Assembly: GCA_023362775.1 (NCBI GenBank)
Contig: JALMGJ010000008.1
Coordinates: 20,785,001 to 20,849,000, forward strand
Direction: 5' to 3'
Source of the DNA: Charina bottae
Taxonomy: Eukaryota; Chordata; Lepidosauria; Squamata; Charinaidae
Length of the DNA: 64,000 bases
Shown here: positions 42,914-53,998 of the stretch, piece after piece
Numbering within the stretch: the first letter of the stretch is position 1
Layout of the letters: every line of letters begins with the position of its first letter
Position numbers and translations under genes: made by a program
The notes under the pieces: model-generated
Seen by the model: only the letters and a program-made list of their open reading frames with translations
What the model was told of the DNA's origin: nothing
Databases searched by the model: none

Positions 42914-43990
42914 ATTCTGTCTATTAGCCATCGTATGTGGCAGGAGGGGGGGTAGAAGCTAGGATCAGAAATTGCTTGGACTCGTGAATTGATGTAGAAG
43001 TTAAAGAAAATGGAAACTAATAAACAATCCCGCTTCACTCTGCTGTTTGGAAACATTGCACATGTAACATGGCCCCGAGGAGTACAAAGAATCCTCAAGC
43101 AAGTATTTTCATATGGTCCCCAAATAAGGGCAAGGAGCCAACAATCTATTAAAGAAGCTTCCAGCTTCTTCCATAATCTATTCCTCAAGACAGTCAGCAC
43201 CATTAAGAATGGTATCCTTCTGGACTGCCTGCAAAGGTTGTAGGTTGGGGACATGGTGTTGCAATGGTTCCACTCCTAACTAGCTGGGTGGATCCCATTA
43301 GAAGTTGTGGGTGCCACTGAATCCAGCAGGTATTCTGCCTCCCCAATGACATACTTATCTAAACTCGAGGTACCAAACCATCGGAGAGCCTTTACTCTGG
43401 CATGACGTCATGCCCTCCCCTCAGCTGTCCTTGAAGGCCAATACAGGAAGATTCCCTACCAGGAGAGACAATGGCCCTGTGACTCTGGTCACACAGAAAC
43501 AACAGAGCATGTGCTCCTCCAGTGCCTGTACCACAGAGAGATTCGTACTAGCCTCATCTTACCATTATTGTATAAATACCCAGGGTACTCGGGACAATTT
43601 TACACCTCCCTGCTGCTGTCAGATACCAACCCTGCTACAACATACAATGTTGCCAGGTTCTGCACAGCAGTGCTTAAAATTCGCCAGATGATGACCAGTG
43701 CCACAAACTAGCATTTATTTTAATATACTAGAGTACTGTATTTACAGATTACTAACCTTTATGTTCCTCCAAACTCATCTAAAGCTCCTCCCCCTTCCCC
43801 TATATTTTCTTTTCTTTCCTTTTTCCTTTCTCCTTTTCCTCTAGACTTTTGTGTTTTAGCTTTTTATATCAGATTTTAATGTATTTCTGTGTTTTAGCTT
43901 TTTATATTAGATTTTAATGTACCTTCTATGCTTTTAACTGACTGTACCCCACCCTCGTTATGCTGGTCTTTGACCGTAATAAAGATTTGT
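42914..43990 (+). mobile_element. Non-LTR retrotransposon 3' part, clade uncertain
   Basis: Frames near 43010-43243 (RFTLLFGNIAHVTWPRGVQR) and 43480-43711 (CDSGHTETTEHVLLQCLYHR, a C-terminal Cys/His cluster typical of LINE ORF2 ends) are followed by a T-rich 3' region and GTCTTTGACCGTAATAAAG. No reverse transcriptase core is visible. The two parts may belong to one element. Confidence 0.5.
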
Positions 43991-43994
43991 TTGT

Positions 43995-45105
43995 TGTTTG
44001 TAGTTTTGAGGAAGGAACAGTCAAGCCTCTGGTTGCTCCAATGTGGAGTACCACAGGCTCAGACCTCTCCTACATAGCATTTCTATGAAACTGCTGGGAG
44101 AAGTCATCTATCAATTTGGGGTGAAGTAACATCAGTATGCTGATAGATCATCATCACAGATTGGATTGGAGATGTGGAAATCCTGATCTGGTGTCTGGAG
44201 GCTGTGAGGAAGTGGATGGAAGCTCAGATTAAACACAAGCAAGATGCAGGTACTGTTTGTCTGTAAACATCTGGGCTATCCAGAAACATCAGTTCCAGTA
44301 TGTTAGAGAGAGGCAGAGATATTGAAACATGAAAGTCGTTAACAGATAAAAGAAACAGCAAATAAAATCTCAGCCCTTGGAAAGAAATAAGGAAGAGACC
44401 CAAAGTAACCCTGCCTTGATTCTGCATGGTATAAAAGAGGACAGAGGGAAATTCTAGCAGGCTTTCAAGATTCTGTAATTATCCTACAACAATAAAGTAG
44501 AATTCCAATAGTCTTTGTGGTGGCTGATTTCTGACTTGGTCTACCTCAAAGGCTGGCACAACAATAGCTCTAGATGGGGTCATGCTCCTCCTGAAAGAAC
44601 AGGTCCATAACTTTGGGGTTCTCCTGGATTCACTGCTCCTGCTAGAACAGCATGTGGAGGTCATAGCTGGGAGGGCCTTAGCTCAGCTCAGACTGATGCA
44701 TCGTTGCAGTCCTACCTGGACCAGGAAATTCATACCATCATCACCACACAGCATACCTACTTCAACACATTCTACATAGGAGTTGCCCTTGAAGATGATT
44801 TGAAAGCTACAACTGATACAGAATACAGTGTGCAGGCTACTAGTAGGTGATACTCACTACTGCAGTGTAGCATTTATTACTTGGTTGCTGATTGGTTACC
44901 AGAAAGCTTCTGGGCCCAATTCAACATTCTGATTCTGTCCATTCTGTCAGGTCAGGTAGAGAGAGCTTGCTCAAGGTCTTACCCACTCAGGACATAAAGG
45001 GTCATGGACCAGAAGATTGGCCTTCTCTGTAGTACTTTCGAACACCTTAACCCTTGAAGGGCACCTGGCCCCCTAGTTCTTGATATTTAATTTTAAACAT
45101 GACAC
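43995..45105 (+). mobile_element. Degenerate L2 LINE, interrupted
   Basis: SMKLLGEVIYQF-like codons near 44090, KEQVHNFGVLLDSLLLLEQHVE near 44605-44665, and ELPLKMI...LQL near 44780 match the minus-strand L2 (MKLLGEIICHH; VRNLGVLLDSRLLLEEQV). Many stops. Split by 44301-44563. Confidence 0.8.
44301..44563 (+). mobile_element. Candidate short solo LTR inside the L2
   Basis: This ~263-bp block interrupts the L2 reading. It starts TGTTAGAGAG and ends GGCACAACA, with TATAAAAGAGG near 44431 and AATAAAG near 44490. That is LTR-like spacing. No clean target duplication was found. Confidence 0.5.
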
Positions 45106-45226
45106 TAGATTAAATAGGCTGACCCAGCAGGATTTTTCTTGTGTTTTAATAGCAGAGAAATGTCTTGTGCAAAACATGATTGTGTGCACACCGATACACG
45201 TTCCATGAAAGCAAAGATAGGAAAAC

Positions 45227-45332
45227 CAGGGCCCTCCAGAGTCTTTGAGCTTCAGCTTCCATTAGTGCCTGCCAACATGGACGATGGCAATGGTTTGTGG
45301 GAGCTGCAGTCCAAAACACGGAGAGCACTAGG
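45227..45332. mobile_element. Decayed MER5-like hAT MITE
   Basis: CAGGGCCCTCCAGAG at the left, GGGAGCTGCAGTCCAAAAC and GGAGAGCACTAGGTT at the right form eroded inverted ends of a common short hAT family. Confidence 0.55.
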
Positions 45333-48300
45333 TTACATATTCATACCTTAAAGTGAAACGGGAAGCCCTTGCATCATAATTCCTGTGGGCTGTGGGTCAT
45401 TCAGGGCAGTACCTGGGACAGCTCCCAGCAAATTTCAAGAAACCATGAAAGTGCCTTTGGCAACTGAGGGTCTAACTATACCAGAATAGTGAAGCAGTCG
45501 AATTATGAATGTTAAACTTTGCCCTAATGGCAAATTCAGCTAGAATTTAAAATGGCAAAAACCTGGCCAAAAGCCTGGAACTTCAGCATTGCTGAGCACC
45601 CTCCAGCTGTACCTTCTGGTTTCATTGCCAAGAACAATCAAGGATACTTTGTTTTATACTCCATAAATGAATGTACTTTTTCAACTTTTGTACATGAATG
45701 GGGCATTGTTGACTGTAGCTTATCTGAGACAGTTCCTCCAGACTGTTATAATGAAAAAGGAAACAGGAAGCACTGAATTTTGGTATTTTAAGCTACAAGG
45801 AGATGTGGAACACAGTGCAACTGAATTTTTGCACTGGTATAAGATTCAGAAATAATTGTCATTATTAGATCTCTTTTTAAGTACATAGAAACCTGCACAC
45901 AGGATCTAGAATCTTGTTAGACAATGTTTTCTACTACTTCAACGTATTTGAAGTGTAGTAAGCATGGGACACAAAATAGTCTGCAACAGCTAAGCAAATT
46001 TATTAATTGTACCAATACTTCTTATTCCTTGGCATTCACAACTGTAACAACAGGCTACATTCCAAGAACACAATTCTTAACCATCTTGCTTTTGTTCTTA
46101 TTTCCAGGTATTTGATACTGTGAAATTAGGGGAAACAAAATGCTTCCGAAAATCCAAATTTGATGTCATTGGAGGTATTTTTGGGGGAGGGGGTATTTAA
46201 ACGGGAGAAGCAGCTTTATAATTTTTTGGGAAAAGTTTTAATTTCAAGTTTAAAGTGGTTTGGTGAACACAAGACCGTTGGTATATTAATACTGGCATCT
46301 TACTGGTCTCGAACTGGCACGAAGCAATTATAAGAACAAGAATCTCTTGAATAAAGCTTCTTTTCATGCTCAGTGACATTTCAGAGTTCAAACTTCCCTT
46401 TAGAATATAACTTAATATACTCTTGTCACAAAAAAAGCCAGCAAGCAAACCTTTTCTATTGTTTAACACAGTACACATAAGGTTTTGCTCAAAGTTGAAG
46501 CCCAGACCTCTGTTTGTAATTATAAAATGGTCTATATATTCTTCTTTGGGCACAAATAATATTCTGTTTTATATCATAACTCAACTTGTATAAACCTCTG
46601 TACTTTTTCAACTTATTTTTGTTGCTTTAACATAAATCAAATGTGCTGTGCATATTGCATTTTGCCCCCAGGCAAGGTGTCTGGTTCCTTCACTGTTTAT
46701 GTAAAATAATCCAGCATGTTTTTTAAAGGTGGGGTAGATTTCTACACTGTTTAGAAAAGCCATCATTCTCAAGAAAAGTGAGAATCCTTTAAATGTTGCT
46801 CAACAAACCAGCCAAGAGTCCTAGATTTTTGCATTTCATTACCCAGAGGCACGCTTTAATCTGAGGTGGTGTGTTCTGTACGAGCAGAGTGTGGCTTTGA
46901 AGTATAAAGGCCATTGAGGCCAGGTTCCAATGTTATTTTTAGCTCTCAAACCAGTTGGGATTGGAGAACTTGTTTCTCCTCTGCTCTTCTACAGGCTCTT
47001 GAGGCCAAATCTGCCCATCCATAGATGATGGCCTGAGGAAGCTGATTATGTTGGGCTACTAATTCTTATAGTATCTTGACAAATAGGGGTAATCTCAGGT
47101 AGAATACATATTGTCTCCCTAAGTTTGAGGAGCTGTATTTAAAAGGCTTTTGCTTCAGTCAGTTCCAAATTATTGGACACCTTTGATTCAACCCTGCTGA
47201 TGCTATTCCAAGGTACACGGTTAGCTCACTAGATGGTATGGGAAGCAGATGACCATAGGAAATCAGTTGATTAATTGTACCCTGTTATTCAGTGGGGGGA
47301 AAGGTGAAACTTAAACAAATAAAAGCAATAATGAAGCTGAATTATTAGTAGTATTCCTCTACGGTATCTGATTCAACTTGTTTAACCATAGCTATGTATT
47401 GCCCAAGATATTCACCTGTTATCATTGTCACCTCTTACTTGCAACATGACAAATGTTCCACTAATCAGACATTTCATTGCTAGTGCTTCATTACCCAATA
47501 ACAAAAGGTACAATATATCCGTGGAAGGCCTTTCAGGAAGGGCAAAAATAAATATTTTGCATTTATTTGCAAGAAGTTAATATAATAAATACATCAAAAT
47601 ATTCCTAATTTACAATGGAATTTATAGGCCTCTAGGCCTAGGCAATACATTCCAGTTTTAATGGTAAATGTCAGAAATGGGCAGTTTTTTGGTGTCAGCA
47701 ATTAAGCTGAAGAATTTACGTTTTGTCTTGTTTTATTTGTTTAGGTACAGGACAAACTGACCTTAGAAACCACAACCATTCCACATAGGGATGAATATAC
47801 CAAGGGATTTTTTTAAGGGAATTCATAAAGCACAGTTAATGCTGTTTGTTTTGAGGTTTGGCTCAGAATGCCTTATCCCTCCTCCTTAAATTCAGGAATC
47901 AGTTTACCTGGCACTAAAAAGAAAAGTAGTAACAACAAACAACAAACTCCAAATTTGCTACCAAAATACCTACCTTAATTATTCCTTAACATAGGACAAG
48001 TGTTGGAGACTACTAGAACTTGAGAGTGTCTAGAAATATCTCTCCCTGAAGGCAAGATGACTCAATTCTCCATAGGCAAGGATAAGAATAGTATCACAAA
48101 AGAGCAAGAGAAGGAAGATGAATTCAGTGATCTTCTAAAACAGAAACTGATGACACTAGACCAGTGGAAGTAAGTTATGTGTCTACTAAATGGAGTTAGT
48201 GTGGGCTGCTAAAAAATAAAAAACTTTGCTTAACAGAATTCTTGTGAAAAAAATAAATCAGGATGGCAACAGAAACAAAGGTTTGTTTTTTTAAAATCTA

Positions 48301-48340
48301 TAATATTTTTTCTTAAAATTTCTTGATGAAGCATTTATTT
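45333..48340. other. Longest repeat-poor intergenic stretch
   Basis: About 3 kb without a recognised gene or repeat; short open frames on both strands look like chance. A conserved non-coding element could be here but cannot be told from one sequence. Confidence 0.4.
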
Positions 48341-48448
48341 ATTACTGACTGGTTGATCAATTGATTGATATCCTGTCTTTACTCCAGTATCTGAAGGTGG
48401 CATACAAAGCACTTGCTCCTCCAATTCTTCCCATCAATAACTATCCTG

Positions 48449-48699
48449 CCTAGTGGTTAAGGTGCTGGGCTAGAAACCAGGAGACTGAGAGTTCTAGTCC
48501 CGCCTGAGGCATGAAAGCCAGCTGGGTGACCTTGGGCCAGTCACTCTCTCTCAGCCCAACTCACCTCACAGGGTTGTTGTTGTGGGGAAAATAGGAGGAG
48601 AAAGGAGTATTAGGTATGTTCACCGCCTTGAGTTATTTATAAAAATAATAAAGGCATAGAAAATAAATAAAATAAAAATAATAAATAAAAATAATAATA
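48449..48699 (+). mobile_element. Squamate tRNA-derived SINE (Sauria type), nested
   Basis: CTAGTGGTTAAGGTGCTGGG, GAGTTCTAGTCCCGCCTGAG, GCTGGGTGACCTTGGGCCAG and CCGCCTTGAGTTATTTATAA follow 19405-19645 closely. The first ~12 bp of the head are missing. Confidence 0.88.
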
Positions 48700-48782
48700 G
48701 ACAGTGGGTCTCAAAGATAGTGGCTTGTGCAAAGTCACCCAGTGAATCTTCATGGCTGAGGGTGGACTTGAATTTGAATTTC

Positions 48783-48826
48783 CCTAGTCCTAGTCCTAGT
48801 CCTAGTCCTAGTCCTAGTCCTAGTCC
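48783..48826. repeat. (CCTAGT)n microsatellite within the SINE head
   Basis: About seven hexamers. On the SINE strand this is GGACTA repeated, expanded from the TTGGACTAGGAC part of the tRNA-like head. Confidence 0.95.
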
Positions 48827-48850
48827 AACACCTTAACTACTACATCATAC

Positions 48851-50430
48851 TATCCATTTACTGCAGTTTATTCTGAAAGAATATACTAAATATAGTACAA
48901 AGCATATTAGAAGGCTAATCCTGTAAAGCCTCTGTAAACTATTTCTTAAGAACATTTTAATTACTGGAAATATCAGCCTGTTGGAGGTGATTTTTCTTCA
49001 TTTATGGACAAATGCACAAACATTGGAAGGTGATTTTGAAAATATTTCTCTTGGCTTTTGGCTATATAAACCCCTTGATTTACTGTCAATATTGTTGAAT
49101 ACAATAGGTGACTTATTTACTATAACAAAATGGTTTTAGCAAATGCACTACCAACAGTGGAAATAATCGGGACATACTATGGGAAATTGGATGTGGTGTC
49201 CTTTCTTGAGCCACTGAAAAAAACAGTCTTGTTATTGTAGAAGTGGGAAACTGGCTGAAATTATTCCCATAGGCAATGAGAGTCACAAGCCTGAATGGAG
49301 GAAGGAAATGTTTATTAATTATTGAAATAGATGCTGGAAGAAAAGTCAGCAAAAACAACATATTTGGTACTCTGATAATGTTAGACCTCATATATTAAAC
49401 TGTATGTGACTTATTTTTTATCTTACTACTTTTGCTTCTTTGCCATTGTTTTCCCTCCCCTTATTTGACCAGAGGGAAGTTCCAAATAAACTCTGTGAGA
49501 TCAGTTTTCTACAGAAGAGACAGCCATGAGTTCCAGGCTTCCTTGCAGAGACAGTTGAATTAAGAGCTTCATGTCTACAATGAGTGATGGGGTAGGAGCA
49601 ACCCATCAAGGCACTGCCAGCCTCAGGGGAAATAAATGCCAGAGTCCTCTGAGCTTATAGAACAATCTGCTTTGATCAAACATCTCCTTCCAGGGAACAT
49701 TCCAAAGCTCTCCCCGTAATGCTCAGGCTTCCACCAGTAGTGGCTTGGTTTGATTTATATGGCTGGCTAATCTTTTTCCTTTAAAAAAAAGGGTGGGGTG
49801 GGGTTACCTGATTTATTTCAGTTTTCCCATTAATTGTGAGTCCTACCCACAATAGCTAAAATTATTGTGGAAGAGCACCCACACTTACAGTATGTCAACA
49901 CTCATATTGAGTGATTCCCTCTTTTGGGGCTACTCTTGTGGGATCTGGAAGAACTCAGAGGAACCACCAGAAATGGCTTTCAGACCAGCAATGGTGCTGC
50001 AAGAGGAAGGCCCTCAGGCTCCATAAGTTGAAGCCCTCCAAGCTCACCTACACTTTTTATATGGAAATTTCAAACAAGGTCCAGACATCATCCAGTTCAT
50101 ACTGGCTGATCGGTTGGCTGGCTCATTCCCTCTCCTTACTGTTGCTCTTCTCCTTAGGGAGGAGAGAAATGGGGACTATATGGGCACATATGAATGCACC
50201 TGGAAAGTATTTTGCCCATAGCCTTCTTAGTGTTGGCAATGCTGCATACCAGTGACTTAAGTAACCTCATTAGAACTGGACTTTCAGGTCCAAAGAATCC
50301 AAAAAACCCATATTCTTGTAGTAGTTGTATATTTAATCTCTGCCTTGTGCTTTCTTACTTGATAGCTACTTGATACTACCTCATTTATAGTAGAATCACT
50401 TCCTAAAGAGTCCCCTGGAGTTGGGCAGCC
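48851..50430. other. Intergenic, nothing recognised
   Basis: No supported gene or repeat. Confidence 0.4.
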
Positions 50431-50432
50431 AA

Positions 50433-50505
<73 letters not shown>
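50431..50505. repeat. (AAAT)n then (AATC)n microsatellite
   Basis: About 10 AAAT and 9 AATC units. Confidence 0.96.
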
Positions 50506-51180
50506 CCCAGGAAGGGTTAAAGTTTAAGAACAGCAGTCTTATCAATCTAACATTTTCATGTGGGGGATAGAAGAATATAGATAAAAAAAGTGATTCTGGG
50601 GCTGATACCAGAATGTGGAAAGAGCAAGGAAGATAAATTGCTACAGCTAGAGTGCTGTTTACTCATTGGTAGACTTAGGTGGCTGCCCCACTTAGCTGTC
50701 TTCTTCCAATGATTCTGTCACAGGAAAGCAGACAGAGAGGCAACCATCTTAGATCACACATCCCAGGATGTATTTTGTGTATGTGTGTCTATATGTGTGT
50801 GCATGGTTTCTGCTCATGTGATGTTTGCTGCTGCTGCTGCTGCATTTGGGGAGTGGGTCATCAGGAGGAATGGAAAGACCGCAGTGAAGGACAGACCTCT
50901 TTGTATTATCTAGGTGGCTTTGTGCTCTTTAAACTAGATTGTTGACCTTAGGTGGAATGGAGGACACTGTCCTATTGCTATGGTTAAACATTAAGTCTGG
51001 TTGGCTTCTCTATGTAGGACTGGCAGAAAAATACAGGGAGCAAATATTTTTCAATTAATCTATAGATTTCTATAGGCTTCACAAGGATGTAGAGTTCAGT
51101 GGGCACTATTTAGTGACTTCTGTACTTCTTTATATTTGGTATATATTAGAGGGAGTAAAGACAAGTTTTAAAATAGAGGG
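50506..51180. other. Intergenic, nothing recognised
   Basis: Short GCT run near 50829-50842; no gene. Confidence 0.4.
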
Positions 51181-51450
51181 CAATAGATGAAGGAAATCTT
51201 TTTTTTCTTTGAATTTTATTAATATTTTAAAATACATAGTTAAAAGTTAGAAACAGAAAAAGAAATAGAAATACAAAATAAAGAAAAAGAAAAGAAAAGG
51301 TGTAGTAAAGTAAGAAAAAGAAAAGATAAGAAAAATAGATAACTTCCAATCTATCTCTGGTCATATAGATAAAAGAGTCTATCTTAGATGTTGGTTTTTT
51401 ATACAATAGATAAAAATAATTCTTTGTCTAATAAATTCTATTATTTTAAT

Positions 51451-52580
51451 CTATTCTTCAAATCCCCATGTGAGCTTTGCCCCTCCTGCATTTCGCAAAT
51501 AGTCCATCAATGGTTTCCACTCTTTGAGATATTGATAATTTGAGTTTTCTTTTAGTAAACAAGTCAATTTATCATTTTCTGCCATATCCATCAATTTTAA
51601 CATCCACTCTTGTACTGTTGGTAAAGTCTGAGTTTTCCAGAATTGTGCATAAAGAAGCCTTGCTGCTGTTATCATATATTGTATAATTCTAACAAAATGT
51701 TTTTCTATTTGTAAATCCAATATTCCCAACAGGAATAGTTCTGGTTTAAACGGAATCTGTATTTGTAATATACTCTGCATCAACGTATGTATTTGAATGC
51801 AAAATTTCTTTGCAATTTTACATGTCCACCACATGTGGTAAAACGACCCCTCTTGTTTATCACATTTCCAACAAATGTTAGAAACAGTCCCATATATTTT
51901 TGCAAGTTTCTGAGGGGTCATATACCATTGGTACATCGTCTTATAGAAATTTTCCTTCAGATTATAACACAGAGTAAACTTCAATCCTTTAATCCACATA
52001 TTTTCCCATTGCTGCATATGTATATTATGACCAATATTTTGTGCCCATTTAATCATACATTCTTTAACTTGTTCTTCCACCATTTCTCTTCTCAGCAATA
52101 ATTTATACATTTTAGCAATTAAATGTTCATCTGTTTCACAAAGTTGTATTTCAAATTCTGATTTACTCTGTTGAAATCCAAAGTCTTTTTTATCTAGCTT
52201 AAATTTCTCTATAAGCTGCATATAGGAAAGCCATTGAAATGTCTTTCCTTCCGAAGCAAGTTGTTCATTTGATTTAATTTTATATTCTCCTTGTTCTTTT
52301 TTAGCAAGTCCTTATAAATCAACCATTTATCTTTATCTCTTTTTTCAGTTCTGTAGAATGCTTCTTGTGTGGAGATCCATAATGGCATCTTATAACACAA
52401 AGTTGATCTATATTTGTTCCAAATCCATAACAAAGATCTTCTAATATAATGATTTTTAAAGTCCACATTAACTTTAACTTTATCATACCATAAATATCCA
52501 TGCCATCCATATCTTAAGTCATGACCTTCTAAATTCAATAATTTTTCATTTTTTAACACAATCCATTCCTTAAGCCATAC
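51451..52580 (-). pseudogene. L1 ORF2 C-terminal region
   Basis: Two minus-strand frames (52559-52209 and 52221-51451), offset by one frameshift near 52215, encode the end of L1 ORF2 after the reverse transcriptase. The Cys-rich box CWKCDKQEGSFYHMWWTC is clear in the second. This region helps nucleic acid binding in L1. No stop interrupts the last 256 codons. Confidence 0.9.
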
Positions 52581-52609
52581 TAAACAACATGCTGCATTCT
52601 TAAGAATTT

Positions 52610-53290
52610 AATTCATGAGGATCAAGCAGGATTTTTACCTAAGAGACAAATTCGAGATAATGTTCGAAATGTTTTGGATATATTGGAGTATTTGGAACAA
52701 CATAATGAAAAACAGGCTGCTTTGATATTTGTAGATGCTGAAAAAGCTTTTGACAATTTAAATTGGCCCTTTTTGTTTAAAGCATTGGAAATCATGAATT
52801 TTGGAGGAAATTTTATTAAATGGATTAAATCTATATATACTCCCCAATTTGCCAAACTAATTGTTAATGGTGATTTGAGTAAATCATGTGAAATTCAAAA
52901 AGGTACAAGACAAAGATGTCCTTTATCCCCACTTCTGTTCATATTGGTCTTAGAAGTCTTACTCAGAGATATTAGACAAGATGATGGTATATCTGGTATG
53001 AGAGTTAAAAAAAGAAGTATATAAGTCATATAAGTTAAATAAATAAATAAACAAACAAACAAACAAATAAATAAATAAATAAATAAGTAAGTTAAGAGCC
53101 TTCGCTGACGACCTAGTCATCACTTTAGAAAATCCATTAGATGGAATTGAGTTATTAATGCAGAAACTGAATGACTTTGGGTCGCTAGCAGGGTTCAAAG
53201 TGAACTTACAGAAGACAAAAGTTTTAACTAAGAATATGAATTGTCAACAGCAAGAGAAACTGAAAGAATTAACTGGATTTACAATAGATG
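52610..53290 (+). pseudogene. L1 ORF2 reverse transcriptase core, inverted segment
   Basis: The + strand encodes DQAGFLPKRQIRDN, IFVDAEKAFDNLNW, GTRQRCPLSPLLFIL and then, after an (AAAT/AAAC)n tract at 53036-53090, FADDLVITLENP with the catalytic Asp pair and GFKVNLQKTKVL. The simple repeat breaks the frame between the GTRQ and FADD motifs. The segment precedes the minus-strand part in L1 order, confirming inversion rather than two separate insertions. Confidence 0.92.
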
Positions 53291-53301
53291 AAGGAAATCT
53301 T

Positions 53302-53734
53302 GATATGGCTGTCGACCTATATTATAACTTTCTAATTCAGAGGATCAGTGTGTCTATTCCCCAACTGCTTCCTATCATTGCTCATCAACTTTAGTGAAAC
53401 AAATAATGATAAAAATCCCTTTTCATGAATGCCATTTCTTAAATCCCTTATATTCAGTATGAGCTGCATAGGCACAGTGTTATTAGGAATCCACAGCAAA
53501 CTGCAAGCTGAAGTTGACAGTCATTTGTTTCGTGCTTAGCCTGTGATGGTTGATATCTTTGAACTGCAAACACAGCTGCTAAGCAACTTCCCTTTCACTT
53601 TGCTCCCTGTACGGACTCTGCCCCTTTGAGCTTTTTTTTATGTGTATGAGACATGCTTATCATAAATAATATTATTGACCATTTCCTGATTCAAATAATT
53701 TAGTTGCCCATTAATTTGGTTAATTAATTTTGCC
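53302..53734. other. Intergenic, nothing recognised
   Basis: No supported gene or repeat. Confidence 0.35.
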
Positions 53735-53998
53735 CATTAATTAATTAATCCGCTCGCTTGGGATGGGGGGAGTAATAGCTCCTCCTGGGGTTGGCTTGCT
53801 CCGTAGAGCTCTTTAAAACCTAACATCAGAGCCTCTTGGATCTTATATATTTAACTAAATTATGTATTCTGTTTTATAAATTTTTATATGTTTTAATTGC
53901 TGGCTTGGTGTAAACCGCCCAGAGTCCCCTCCGGAATGGGGGGAGATGGGCGGTGATATAAGTTGGAAATATAAATAAATAAATAAATAAATAAATTT
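53735..53998 (+). mobile_element. L2 LINE 3' end
   Basis: CGCTTGGGATGGGGGGAGTA, AATAGCTCCTCCTGGGG, TAAACCGCCCAGAGTCCCCT, GGGGAGATGGGCGG and (AAAT)n align with the 3' end of the L2 copies at 20-25 kb. Confidence 0.87.

Larger units (their letters stand above)
48341..48850 (-). mobile_element. Older squamate SINE, split by another SINE
   Basis: The minus strand at 48850-48700 reads as a SINE head (TAGTTAAGGTGTTGGACTAGG, then TTCAAGTCCACC and GAAGATTCACTGGGTGACTT). The tail (TTTGTATGCCACCTTCAGAT, AAGACAGGATATCAATC) is at 48445-48341. The plus-strand SINE lies between. Confidence 0.7.
51181..53301 (-). mobile_element. L1 LINE with 5' inversion and 20-bp TSD
   Basis: The exact 20-mer caatagatgaaggaaatctt flanks the insertion (51181-51200 and 53282-53301). 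The 3' part (51201 to about 52580) is on the minus strand with a short A tail. The upstream part (about 52585-53281) is on the + strand. This is the twin-priming structure of L1 insertions. The inserted DNA is about 2.08 kb of a full element of 6-7 kb. Confidence 0.95.

Noticed and set aside
46197..46553. 118-codon minus-strand open frame in the repeat-poor 45-48 kb stretch
   Set aside because: No recognisable family, no splice or start context, and AT-rich composition; a chance frame is most likely.
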